22,266 bases of DNA, from NCBI GenBank assembly GCA_000969725.1, contig JXSR01S011629.1; one strand, 5' to 3'. A program made the position numbers and the translations under genes. Numbering within the stretch: position 1 is the first letter of the stretch; every line of letters begins with the position of its first letter. Positions 1 through 8,442 of this stretch are shown in pieces. A model generated the notes under the pieces. The model was not told the DNA's origin, ran no database searches, and saw only the letters and a program-made list of their open reading frames with translations. Source of the DNA: Ophiothrix spiculata (taxonomy: Eukaryota > Echinodermata > Ophiuroidea > Amphilepidida > Ophiotrichidae).

Positions 1-1062
1 CTTTTAGGGTTAAACAAATTAACATTTATCTTCAAGTTCACATGAATATCTTGCCCCAATTAGTGGTAAAACAGGCGGCAGGTAAGACGTTCTGGTTATT
101 GGTCCAATAAAATTAGCTCTTTTTTTCCCTTTCTTCCAATATTTTGTAATCTCATATACTTGACGATATAACGCACAGGCGGTTTTAAAGTCCAGAAATT
201 GACCGAAACGGGCTTGGGAACAGTCAGGGGGTAGATACGATACTGGCTGTGATTATATGTACAGGTATAACTCTTCTGTACATGGGACCGACGGCTTTAC
301 GTCCCATCCGAAGGACGAGGAACTCTCATGAAATATTCACCCAACTCATTTTTTATAATTTTTTATCACTTATTACAATAAATGATTATTTTTTCTTCAA
401 AGTCCAGCCATGATCGACAGGTAGCGTCAAGAAAAAGATAACTGAAAGGTTGCGAAAATAAGGTTATGGTTACCGTATGCGATAACCCACCTGTAAAATA
501 CAAAAAAACGGATATCGCTACGGTATTCGCTGACGCTATTTAGGAAGCTAGCGTCAGGGACTGATTTATAGATATGCATGAGTTATCTTAATATCCCTAT
601 ACTTTATAATGGGATAACGCCCACTTAATCAATTGTGTGTGGAGTTTATAATTTCTAGTACCTAGTGCTGCGCACGCATGTGGCCATGAAATCATGAAGC
701 CATGAAATTAATGTGTACCCCGTTGTGATCACTGAGCGTGAATAACTGTAGTCCTTTTGTTCTGATCATTATAATTTTGCCAGAAATAAGAACACAGTAT
801 AAGCACAATAACAGTTTGACGTATATCCCAGCTAATTTAGCGTGAAAATCTGGCTGTTTTACGCTGTTTCCCAGTCAAGTGGTTATATCCACCGCTTCAT
901 TTAACGTTTGCGTTCTCTATGAGAGAAATCGCAACAGGTACTTGCACGTTAAGTTGTGTACCATACAATTTAATGAGAAAAGCAGTCAGAAGGCGTAATT
1001 GGTTTGAACAATAGCAAACTAAAGGTTTTAATTTCTGGATGTTGATTGAGAAACGGTTGTTT
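1..1062. other. Non-coding AT-rich stretch with short hairpins
   Basis: I see no gene here. The part around 150-330 is richer in CpG than its surroundings and contains short self-complementary words, such as GGGAC paired with GTCCC near 285-306. At 530-557 there is a perfect 9-bp stem. Near 686-710 the words GCCATGAAATCATG and GCCATGAAATTAATG follow each other as a short imperfect duplication. At about 849-873 GCGTGAAAA faces TTTTACGC in an imperfect hairpin. Reading frames are closed by frequent stops on both strands. Confidence 0.6.
420..557. repeat. Short inverted repeats around the word TGACGCTA
   Basis: TAGCGTCA at about 422-429 is the reverse complement of TGACGCTA at 531-538. A perfect 9-bp stem is also formed by CTGACGCTA (530-538) and TAGCGTCAG (549-557) with a 10-base loop. 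The same word recurs at 1383-1390 (CTGACGCT followed by ATTTT) and in reverse at 1430-1438 (TTAGCGTC). This could be the remnant of a small foldback element present twice. No target-site duplication was found, so the class is unknown. Confidence 0.4.
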
Positions 1063-1070
1063 TAATAAGC
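1063..1070. repeat. Left 8-bp target-site duplication (TAATAAGC)
   Basis: TAATAAGC directly precedes the left terminal inverted repeat of the 1071-1239 element. It is repeated exactly at 1240-1247, directly after the right end. Confidence 0.9.
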
Positions 1071-1239
1071 CATGGGCGTCATTTCATGGGGGACAGGGGG
1101 GACACGTCCCCCCCACTATTTTGTGTGTCCCCCCTCACAATATTAGGTGTCACCCCCACGGTTTTGAAAATTTGCCCTCGGACCCCCCCAAAATTTGCCC
1201 TCGGTCCCCCCCACACTTCAAAATGAAATGACGCCCATG
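1071..1239. mobile_element. hAT-like MITE (non-autonomous DNA transposon), 169 bp
   Basis: The left end CATGGGCGTCATTTCAT (1071-1087) is a perfect 17-bp inverted match to the right end at 1223-1239, and the element is bounded by the identical 8-bp duplication TAATAAGC. An 8-bp duplication with CA...TG ends is what hAT-superfamily transposases produce. The element has no coding capacity and would have been moved in trans by a related transposase. The interior is strongly asymmetric, with G runs on the left and C runs on the right. It contains a GGGGGGAC/GTCCCCCC stem near 1096-1113 and a 23-bp tandem duplication at 1167-1212. An open frame at 1046-1231 simply reads through this C-rich tract and is not a gene. 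The hAT assignment rests on TSD length and ends only. Confidence 0.87.
1167..1212. repeat. 23-bp tandem duplication inside the hAT-like MITE
   Basis: Two adjacent 23-bp units (1167-1189 and 1190-1212) begin AAAATTTGCCCTCGG and end in a run of seven C. They differ at one base (A versus T just before the C run). Confidence 0.9.
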
Positions 1240-1247
1240 TAATAAGC
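1240..1247. repeat. Right 8-bp target-site duplication (TAATAAGC)
   Basis: Exact copy of 1063-1070, immediately after the right terminal inverted repeat. Confidence 0.9.
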
Positions 1248-1720
1248 ATTAGTTATTGTCTGGACTATGTTATGTGTGTAAGTCAAGATGACACACTTTG
1301 AAAGTATGTCAATACACGAAGTGAAAATATGAGTTGATTTTAAGTACAGCTCTTATTGAAATGTAGTTCAATAAGGGTTCCGCTGACGCTATTTTCACAG
1401 CTCCTCATTTACATTTGGATAGAAATAAGGTTAGCGTCGAAAGTAGCGATCGCGGATTTACAACGCAACCTCTCAAACATCTCGCGACTATCTTTAACTT
1501 ATTTAAACAGGTCGGAAAATTAAATTGCTCTAAATAAGCTTATTTGCATAGGCCCTAAGCGCTGACTGATTCAAATGTTTCTCTTTTTCTTACTGGCTAA
1601 TTTGAAATTGAATACAGGTGTCTAAGTATGTAAATTAGCTTAGCAAAAACTCTAATAACGTGTAAAATAAAAAGTTCTTAAATGTTTAAATTGATATGTA
1701 TTTTAAGAGTGTAAGGAGGC
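1248..1720. other. Non-coding stretch, no gene seen
   Basis: AT-rich sequence with closed frames. It holds the second pair of the TGACGCTA/TAGCGTC words (about 1383-1438). The word TTTTAAGAGTGTA at about 1700-1713 matches the right terminus of the 15038-15231 element. No matching left terminus was found nearby, so this may be chance or a solo end. Confidence 0.5.
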
Positions 1721-2033
1721 ATAATGAAGCGGAAAAATTCTTGCAGACATTGACGACATCTGTCTACTTACTAAAAGACTACGACATTTTAGGGTGATGA
1801 CTGTCATCGTGTTATTTTTGAATAAATGGACTTGGCTTTTTAAAACTATTGACTTTTGTTAAGAGTACATAAACACAGTGCCTACCTCACACATCTTACA
1901 CAGAGGTCTATTACAGAAAGCTTTCCCAGTACTCGGTAAGCTCTCATGCTATTTCCGATGTTTGCCATTGCGTTAAGTGTAGAATATTAAAACGACCTAC
2001 ATCAAATAATCCTGAAGAAACGATTACTTTAAA
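1721..2033 (+). repeat. Dispersed repeat R1, copy 1
   Basis: This segment aligns collinearly with 8861-9170. Shared words include TTCTTGCAGACATTGACGAC, AATAAATGGACTTGG (copy 2 has GATAAATGGACTTGG), GGTCTATTACAGAA, CCCAGTACTCGGTAAGCTCT and GAAGAAACGATTACTTTAAA. Differences include substitutions, a 6-base difference near 1882 and a 5-base gap near 1960. A short third relative lies near 7527-7582. There are no terminal inverted repeats or poly(A) tail. It could be a decayed dispersed element or half of an old duplication. Parts of one frame stay open between copies, but copy 1 has a stop and a frameshift relative to copy 2. Confidence 0.85.
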
Positions 2034-2394
2034 TATGTCTAGTAAATTTGGTACCGATAGAGTTTTTTGTTTTTAGATGTTTAGATGGTTTCGTTATATC
2101 ATGATATAAAAATAAAGATGTTGTTCTCGTCTGGGCTACGACTAAAACATTATTAATGAACGACACCTAATAGAAACGAATATTGTAATGTGTTGTGCTT
2201 GAAAACTAATTGTGTCCCTAAGGGGCAATTAAATGCAGTTGTCCGCTTATTTATGCTAATTAGAATGGGAAGGGGTGGGTCGATTTGAATTTTTTTGACA
2301 CCAAGTGAAGGGTATGGTAAAGTTAGACAAATACATAGTAGGGTGATGAAATGTATAGAGTGAAGAAAAAGCGCTCATGCGATTATGAAAATAG
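2034..2394. other. Non-coding; contains segments shared with 6540-6790 in rotated order
   Basis: Two short blocks near 2035-2075 (ATGTCTA.TAAA... then TTTTTTGTTTTTAG) and 2118-2201 (GGCTACGA..., then GAATATTGTAATGT) resemble 6735-6776 and 6555-6622 respectively, but in the opposite order. There is no gene. Confidence 0.4.
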
Positions 2395-2659
2395 TACACT
2401 CTTAAAATTATCTTACTCTTGTTGAGTAAAAACTTACTCAACGGTCAAAGCTCATTTTGTTGAGTAAAATCTTACTCAACGTTGGATAAACTTTACTCAA
2501 CGTTGGGTAAACTTTGCTCAACGTTGAGTAAGATGTGCTCAACATTGAGTTATATTGACTTAACCGAGTAAGATTTTACTCAATGTTGAGTAAGATTTTA
2601 CTCAACAATGAACTGTGACCTTTTTACTCAACAAAGAGTACAATAATTTTTAGAGTGTA
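2395..2659. mobile_element. Probable TIR element with an internal palindromic minisatellite, 265 bp
   Basis: The left end TACACTCTTAAAATTA (2395-2410) is the inverted match, with one mismatch, of the right end TAATTTTTAGAGTGTA (2644-2659). Between them lies an array of about nine units built on the palindromic theme GTTGAGTAAGATTTTACTCAAC. The outermost bases TACACTCTTA match those of the 15038-15231 element, so both may use the same transposase. The 8-base flanks (GAAAATAG and TATACCCA) do not match. The TSD is therefore lost, or only a TA, or the ends are slightly misplaced. Non-autonomous; no coding capacity. Confidence 0.65.
2420..2632. repeat. Tandem array of ~21-bp palindromic units (GTTGAGTAA...TTACTCAAC)
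   Basis: About nine imperfect copies follow each other, for example GTTGAGTAAAATCTTACTC, GTTGGATAAACTTTACTCAA, GTTGGGTAAACTTTGCTCAA and GTTGAGTAAGATGTGCTCAA. Each unit is itself nearly palindromic, with TTGAGTAA facing TTACTCAA, so any unit can fold or pair with any other. The array sits inside the TIR element at 2395-2659. Confidence 0.9.
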
Positions 2660-3783
2660 TATACCCAAAGCTATGAATACAATAGGTAGATAATATCTAT
2701 AATTTGCTGTACATGCAGAAATGTTAAAAATACCACCTCAAAAACAATAAAATACATAAGAAACAATACGCTTGTAATACTATAGGAATATTGTAATTCG
2801 GGTTAATTTTGCACGTACGAACTGAATGCCACTCTTTAAAAATCATGACAATTAATTGGATTTTGAATAAAAAGCATTTGAAAGATAAAATCCCACATGT
2901 GTTGATTGTTTGAAAAAAAAAACCGCGAAAAAAGCTTTAAAAATTCAAATGTTTCTGTTTGCTCTTCTCACCTTAAATATTGATTATGTGTGATGTAATA
3001 TGTATGAATATGTTTGTGTGTGTGCAGCAGTTGTATAGCTTATAAGTTGATCTATAAACAATGTAGGGAAAATTCATGATCCACTTTTCACCCTCAAGGT
3101 CACCTCTATCAAAATTGAGTTTTTTTAGCTTAAAAGAATCCTTAACTGGTATATGTTGCAATTCGAAAACCATTCTTTCATATGCGCTTGCATTTTTTAG
3201 AAAAGTTAGAAAATGTGTCATTTTCTAATAATTATCGGGGCCCGACAGTAATTACAACAGAGTAGCCTATGGGGATTTTCAAAATGCTGAAAAGCTTGTA
3301 ACTTGGAAACGAACTGTCGGAATCAAGTGCCTTTTTCAGTATATATTTATGTTGTTTTCTTCTTTTTATTTAGCTAGAAAAGAGGCGAGGTTTTGGTCAC
3401 ATAAAAATCATGAATTGCACCTTTAAGAAAAAGCTTGTATATCACACATAACAAGACTACATGGGGTGTCATTCAAAATAATGGAGACTAACTATTTACG
3501 TTAAATATATCGATCTCTAACAGATTTTGAAAAATTATTGAGAATTCTAATTTTTTTAGAATGAAGAGATTCAAATTTTTCAACGCTACGCTTTATGTCG
3601 TAATAAGGAAGCTTTATACATCTACAAGCACCTTTATGAAATACAACACAATTAATGTGGTACATACAGGCAGGTTATATTTAGTAAATCACATCAACCA
3701 CCCTTTCCAGGTGCATGTATTGCGTTAGGCGATTTATTTTATAAACATAGTATGAATGATGATAATAATAAACTACCTTTCTT
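2660..3783. other. Non-coding AT-rich stretch, no gene seen
   Basis: Frames are short. Small hairpins occur, for example ATTCTAA/TTAGAAT near 3543-3562. A (TG)n-like run lies near 3013-3025. The region 3233-3430 begins with ATTATCGGGGCCCGACAG and ends TGAATTGCACCTTTAAG. It has the look of a further dispersed repeat, but I could not find its partner or its ends within the window. Confidence 0.5.
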
Positions 3784-4866
3784 GAACACATTTTGCTGAC
3801 GACAACATCGGGTTGGACATATTTTACTAGGGCATGCTTTTAAGTTGATATCACCTGGTAATGTAGAACAGAGTTCGAAGGAACGTTTTAGCGAACTCTT
3901 TAATTGCCTTAAGTGTTTTATATGATGGAAGAAAACAGAGGAAGCATACCTAAATGTTGTTACTTCCCACCTTAATGTAAGCTTGAGGCTTTTTGTAAAT
4001 TTTGCAAACTCAGTTACCAGTAGATTTTACCAGCCATAAGAAAACCAAATACAACGAAATTTACCTTACGTATTTTCCAAAAAGGAAGACATGAATTGAC
4101 AATTTTTTCCATTTTTAAATAAACTAGTCTTACGAGCTAAAAAATAATTAAAAGCAGAATGCCACATTTTTTTTACTTAATGTTTTTATGAAATTACATG
4201 ATTAAACTTTCGATATATTTGCTATTTTCTCGGTATATGAATCACCTTTCAAACGTCTAGGTATTCTGCAAACTAGACTTCTCCTTTAGCAAATTTTTAC
4301 CATTTTACAACATATGATTTGTCGTTCATTGTATATTTATAATGTGTTACACAAGTATCTCGCAATTCAGTTTAGTAAAACTACTGTTTCTGCAATAATT
4401 GTGATAATATTTTTACATTATTCGACAAATATGATTCTGTCACGCTATGTGTGTTCTCGGTTACTATTATAGAATTTTCATGAAATGCATATTAAAGGGG
4501 ATTAACTTTCATGTAGGATGCTATCTGTGTCAGTAGGTGCCAGGTGGCTTTTTAGATTATATGAAGAGGTTGACTTACATTGACTTGTAATTAAACCTTT
4601 AACCTTTTACTGAGTTAGAAATGGCATATTTGATCGACAAAGCTAAAACTTCGAAGAACAAAAGCTGTTACGAAAGGAAAAGAGATATTAACTGTGTATT
4701 TTCCGTAAATATTCTAAGGTATAAACACGTTTTGTAAGAAGAAAAGAAATATGTCTCTACTATATAATACCAACACCTGCCAATGCCTCAACGCCCTTCT
4801 TATTACACGTCTTACAGGAATACAATGCATCTAGAGAAAGAATAAACTCGCTTACATTTTAATCAC
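3784..4866 (+). repeat. Dispersed repeat R2, copy 1 (~1.08 kb)
   Basis: The segment aligns in the same order and orientation with 10971-12050. The copies share GAACACATTTTGCTGACGAC, AAGTTGATATCACCTGGTAA, AAGTGTTTTATATGATGGAA, CTTCCCACCTTAATGTAAGC, CCAAAAAGGAAGACATG, GTGGCTTTTTAGATTATA and TTACATTGACTTGTAATTAA. They differ by many substitutions and small indels. Total lengths are nearly equal (1083 and 1080). No open frame of note is kept between copies. The last ~80 bases (CACGTCTTACAGGAATA..., then CTCGCTTA) are also related to the tails at 16684-16830 and 17703-17846. It is either a long non-autonomous mobile element or part of an old segmental duplication; the sequence alone does not decide. 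Confidence 0.87.
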
Positions 4867-4882
4867 CATTTACATTTCAATC

Positions 4883-4912
4883 ACTCTGTCCAGTTTGATT
4901 TTTGGACAGAGT
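4883..4912. repeat. Perfect 10-bp stem hairpin
   Basis: ACTCTGTCCA (4883-4892) is the exact reverse complement of TGGACAGAGT (4903-4912), with a 10-base loop. It lies just after the end of R2 copy 1 and at the start of the TGGA-rich block. No T-run follows that would suggest a terminator. Confidence 0.75.
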
Positions 4913-4939
4913 TATGCAGCTGAGTAGAGTTTACTAATT

Positions 4940-5325
4940 AAACATTGGTGGGAGATTGGAGATAGCAACATTTTGGAGAATTAACGATATATTACAGATG
5001 GAGAATCAAAGACAAACTGTTGTTTTAATAATTAATTTCCGAGTGGATTTTGGGCGTTGGATTCAGCTTTAAAGCCAAGTGGAGCTTCGTTGTGATTGCT
5101 GGACTATTGATTGGAAATCGCCATTTGATTTCGTAAGGAAAGTTTTTTGATTTACCTTTTGCCAGTTGGATTCTGGAACTTGCAAGAATACGCCTGCAAA
5201 TTTTTCAAGATTTTAATACCGTGGACGTTAACAAACAATCTTGGACTATAGCGTGGAATATAAACATTTTTGAAATATCCTGGGATCGCGCGGGTTATGC
5301 AGTGGTATCTCAAGACTGTAAGTTT
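4940..5325 (+). other. TGGA-rich, less AT-biased block ending at a splice-donor-like GTAAGT; function unknown
   Basis: This block is less AT-rich than its neighbours and uses TGGA or TTGGA about a dozen times on the + strand, for example GTGGATTTTGGGCGTTGG and CCAGTTGGATTCTGGAAC. The strand bias is unusual for random intergenic DNA. It ends near 5318-5323 at ACT|GTAAGT, a good match to the metazoan 5' splice-site consensus, after a GC-rich word GGGATCGCGCGGG. All three + frames have stops, so if it is an exon it would be an untranslated one, for example the leader of a gene or of a retroelement. I do not recognise it, and it could equally be an undefined repeat. Confidence 0.3.
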
Positions 5326-5372
5326 CTTATATAAGGCTAAATAAAATTAATTGTTTGTCTCTAAGCTCCCGC

Positions 5373-5405
5373 GCGCGTTAGTTTTAGTGTGCGCGTTAGT
5401 TTTTC
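5373..5405. repeat. Two-copy 18-bp CG-rich tandem repeat
   Basis: GCGCGTTAGTTTTAGTGT (5373-5390) is followed by GCGCGTTAGTTTTTC, sharing the first 13 bases. A related word, CGCATTAGTTTTCAAGAG, lies near 5708-5725. The CpG density is exceptional within this AT-rich neighbourhood. Confidence 0.7.
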
Positions 5406-7200
5406 AAAAAGTCAATTTGTTTTTTGCCGGTTTTTTTTAATATTCTTCATAATTGGCAAAAATTCCATATGAACTCCTTTTATATTTACTTGCAACATAA
5501 TATTTAATTAAATTGGTTCTTTATTCTGTTTTTTTATTATTTTTAAACAAGGCTAATCTTAACATTAATTTCATATCTGACATGTAAATATATGAGGGAG
5601 TACATATGGAACTCTTTTCTATTTAGAATAGCAATCATGACTTCTTTCACACACGAAAAAAAAATCTAAAAAAAAGAGAAAATAAATAAAAATAAAACCG
5701 CATTTCGCATTAGTTTTCAAGAGTAGGAGAGCTTTGAGACAAAAGGCAAATTTAGATATTAAAGTGTTTTATTTGTGCTAAATGAAAGAACTTGTATTAA
5801 ATCGTTAAAACTTATTCCAAATTTCAGTGAATTTATTTTGTTTCATTTTAGAACCCGTAAGGTGATTTTGGCCTTGGTCATTTAAAATCTTCGACCGTAA
5901 CACTATTGCATAGAAAAAATCGTATCCAAATGTGTATCAAAATTGAGTACAGAACAAGAGATGGTAAAATCACCAGTAAAGATAAAATACACAGAAATAG
6001 GGTCATAACTCTTTGTTAAAAACTGGATTTGAATGACAGCTCAAATTGATTTATAGACATTTCGGTCTTATCGATGTTTCGTATTTCATGGCATATTCGC
6101 ATTTCATGTTGCGTATGACGATCATATCCGATACAAAATATTTATTCAATGCAAAGGGCAACGTATGTGTGGCATAATGTAAAGACAAAACCAAAATAAT
6201 ACCGTGCCGAATAGCTCAAAATCAGAACACATTTGTGCTCGGAAAAGTATCAAACTTTTTGATAGCATACACGATCAATCTTAGTAAAATATATTTTTAT
6301 AACAGACGAATCACATGTATTATCTGCAAAACTTGTAATCGGTTTTTAAAATTAAATCCATCTAAGATTCCTTTACTGTTGTCAATATTTCTTATTTTCA
6401 TTTTCAGTATTTCTATCAAGTTTGATTTTTTTTACTGAGCATTAGAATCCACTATCTTGCAAAAATGCGATGTTTCGGTTTTTATTTACCATAAATAAAT
6501 AATGTAATAATCTCCTGATGCTTGTTTCAAATTAACATAGGTGTTATTTTCGTTTAGGCTACGATTACAAGCAGTAATAATGCAGGGCATAGCAGTAGTG
6601 AATATTGTAATGTATCGTGCTTAATAAATAATGCAACGGCAATACACAATATCTTTCTTAACAGTATCACTTATCTCACTTTCATTCCTAGGGTATTTAT
6701 TTCCTTCAAGAGACTAGAAGGTGTTTCTTTTAGCATGTCTATTAAAATTGATACTGATTTAGTTTCTTGTTTTTAACTCAAGGGGTTGCTTTAAATCTCA
6801 ACTGACGTTTGACTAATGCCACTGTTCAGAACAATGCTGCCCTACAAAGGCAAAAGGAAGTATTGACAAATTTAATGTTTTTGAGTTGTGAACCTAAAAC
6901 ATAACTTGTAGAATTTATTCAATACTCACCATTACCATTTTTCTTATTTGTATAATAATGAGGTTAATTCAAAATGTATAATGACATATCAACAAGAGAC
7001 TATAAACAATGTGAATAATTAGCATAAAATAATCAATAATTGATCAATTGTGTGTGGTCAATACTTTGTTTTGCCGTGTTAATTGTGTCCATTCTTTGAC
7101 AACATTACCATATGCCTATCTCTAAAGCCTCTATCACACATCACCGTATAGAGAAAACGTACGCCTAACGAGTAATATACTTTATCCCACTATTGCTCTG
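5406..7200. other. Long non-coding AT-rich stretch with old repeat traces
   Basis: I see no gene. A word near 5728-5745 (GGAGAGCTTTGAGACAAA) is an approximate reverse complement of 5355-5370. Roughly 6020-6300 resembles 15770-16000 at low identity, sharing for example TTATAGAC.TTTC, TCGTATTTCAT, TATGTGTGG and CACGATCA.TCT. Around 6540-6790 there are blocks related to 2035-2201 in rotated order. The longest frame here, 67 codons at 6235-6438, is low-complexity and hydrophobic by virtue of AT-richness; I do not call it a gene. Confidence 0.5.
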
Positions 7201-7207
7201 TTGTTAT

Positions 7208-7372
7208 GCATTGATGTTCGTCAGTTCGTTATGTGTTCGTTACAAGTACGCTTAATACGTTATCTATAGGGCCTGTCCGTTATGGATACGTTTCATTCGT
7301 TATTCATACGGTGGTGGTCCGTTTAGCACACGTTCAATATGTTAAAACTTTTGTACGTTATTCGTACGTTTT
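7208..7372. repeat. Degenerate CGTT/TACG-rich minisatellite
   Basis: The words TTCGTTA, TACGTTA, TCCGTTATGGATACGTTTC, ATTCGTTATTCATACGG and GTACGTTATTCGTACGTTTT recur at roughly 15-20 base intervals, which suggests a decayed tandem repeat with a CGTTAT...TACGTT unit. It is CpG-rich in an AT-rich setting. An 86-codon frame at 7233-7493 reads across it and is probably accidental. Confidence 0.55.
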
Positions 7373-7526
7373 GTTCTATACAGTGATGTCTGACAGAGCC
7401 TTTAAGTATGGTGACGAAAGGAAGCAAGTCTGTCAGGGTCATTTTAGCAAATGTTTAATGTTTTGTATGGGTTGTATGGTTACTAACAAGTAAGACATTG
7501 TTTTAAACAATATTTCTCTTGTACAA

Positions 7527-7582
7527 TGTCCGATGTTTGTCATTTTCATTAAGTGTATACATTTCAATCGTCCTATATCAAG
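7527..7582 (+). repeat. Dispersed repeat R1, fragment
   Basis: The stretch TCCGATGTTTGTCATT..., then TTAAGTGTATA and CGTCCTATATCAA corresponds to 9088-9142 and 1959-2003. About 55 bases are recognisable. It lies close to the left arm of the large inverted repeat. Confidence 0.6.
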
Positions 7583-7629
7583 CATGCCAGTCTGTTGGAA
7601 ATAATGCATGCAACTATAAACAGATAAGT

Positions 7630-7758
7630 ATATGTAAGTTCAGATATGTAAAAAGACAATCTTATTGAACACGTATCTGCTTTCATTCTGATTATAGAAC
7701 ATGTGCATTAACGTGTTTTTTTAAATGATATCCGTATTTGTATTAAATAGAATTTCCA
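7630..7758 (+). repeat. Left arm of a 129-bp perfect inverted repeat
   Basis: Every base of 7630-7758 is the reverse complement of 8627-8755 when read by eye; arms are 129 bp with an 868-base spacer. Identity falls sharply beyond 7758, where the pairing continues only as a diverged copy of module B (about 7759-7860 against 8525-8626). The perfect arms therefore look young compared with the sequence next to them. Confidence 0.92.
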
Positions 7759-7860
7759 GCAGATTTTCTGCTGTAAAATTTGATTGCCTTGATCAATTTC
7801 AACAAGTAAGGTATAATGTTTTAGCCGCAATAGATGAGATGAGATAACCAGACATTTTTT
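7751..7860 (-). repeat. Module B, copy on the minus strand (diverged)
   Basis: Read on the minus strand this matches the module B copies at 8168, 8507 and 17502: a CATCT.TTGC.. region, then TTACTTGTTGAAATTGATCA, then ATCAAATTTTACAG.AGAAAA and CTGGAAATT. It is closer to the 17.5-kb copy than to the two neighbouring copies. It overlaps the inner end of the 129-bp arm by 8 bases. Confidence 0.7.
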
Positions 7861-7974
7861 TTGGTTTTCTTGTCTGTTTCCCCATTCAAATTGTTTTCGT
7901 TTGTTCACTTTTTTGGTATCCAAACTGCATGCTTCTGCTGCCTTTTCATGTTTGTTTTGTTTTGCTTGTTCAAT

Positions 7975-8055
7975 CTTGCTTAAGGACCCCAATGGAATTA
8001 AACCTTTTTAAAGGCTTTTTGGGCTATCCTTGGTACTCCTGGTTATTTTCCATTA
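7975..8055 (+). other. Possible 3' end of a LINE-type retrotransposon
   Basis: The sequence GGACCCCAATGGAATTAAAC, followed by CCTTTTTAAAGG and TTTTTGGGCTATCCTTGG, resembles the 3'-terminal style of many invertebrate non-LTR elements, where an AATGGAAATAAG-like word is followed by a GGGCTATCC-like word. This is recognition from general familiarity, not an alignment. No reverse-transcriptase coding sequence is visible upstream. The 113-bp unit that follows (8056-8168) would then be its 3' untranslated end, duplicated at 8307-8419. Confidence 0.3.
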
Positions 8056-8168
8056 TCTCATATTTAACAATACTCTTGCAGCTCCATGTACAATAGATCT
8101 TCTTTGTGTAAATAATTTGTATGTGCAATATTCTATCTATTGTATTTTATATTACCATTTGAATGTCT
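8056..8168 (+). repeat. Module A, copy 1 (113 bp, identical to copy 2)
   Basis: 8056-8168 is identical base for base to 8307-8419. It runs from TCTCATATTTAACAATACTC to ACCATTTGAATGTCT. It is followed directly by module B copy 1. Confidence 0.93.
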
Positions 8169-8298
8169 CATCACATATGTGATGTTGATTTTTTCATTTC
8201 ATCTGTTGCAACATTTATTAACCTTTAAAATGACACCTTACTTGTGGAAATTGATCAAAACGATCAAATTTTACAGATGAAAATCTGTTGGAAATTCT
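8168..8298 (+). repeat. Module B, copy 1
   Basis: It differs from copy 2 (8507-8636) by one inserted base and one C/T change over about 131 bases. It starts with the 16-bp perfect palindrome CATCACATATGTGATG (8169-8184) and ends TTGGAAATTCT. Confidence 0.92.
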
Positions 8299-8306
8299 TA
8301 TTATTT

Positions 8307-8419
8307 TCTCATATTTAACAATACTCTTGCAGCTCCATGTACAATAGATCTTCTTTGTGTAAATAATTTGTATGTGCAATATTCTATCTATTGTATTTTA
8401 TATTACCATTTGAATGTCT
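8307..8419 (+). repeat. Module A, copy 2
   Basis: Identical to 8056-8168. The junction with module B copy 1 lies in TTATTATTTTCTCATATT, where both source sequences share TCT; this is a short overlap of the kind left by microhomology-mediated joining. Confidence 0.93.
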
Positions 8420-8442
8420 ATTACTTCTATTTTTAAGAGTAC

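Noticed and set aside
285..330. CpG-rich patch with GGGAC/GTCCC and CGTCC/GGACG pairings, considered as a structured RNA
   Set aside because: The stems are only five bases and mutually exclusive. There is no covariation evidence and no recognised RNA family.
1046..1231. Pro- and His-rich 61-codon frame
   Set aside because: It reads through the C-rich interior of the hAT-like MITE and starts outside it.
1700..1713. TTTTAAGAGTGTA, matching a terminus of the 15038-15231 element
   Set aside because: No matching left end or target-site duplication was found in the vicinity. A 13-base A/T-rich word can occur by chance.
2420..2632. Regularly spaced repeats, considered as a CRISPR array
   Set aside because: The units are contiguous palindromes without unique spacers, in eukaryotic-looking DNA.
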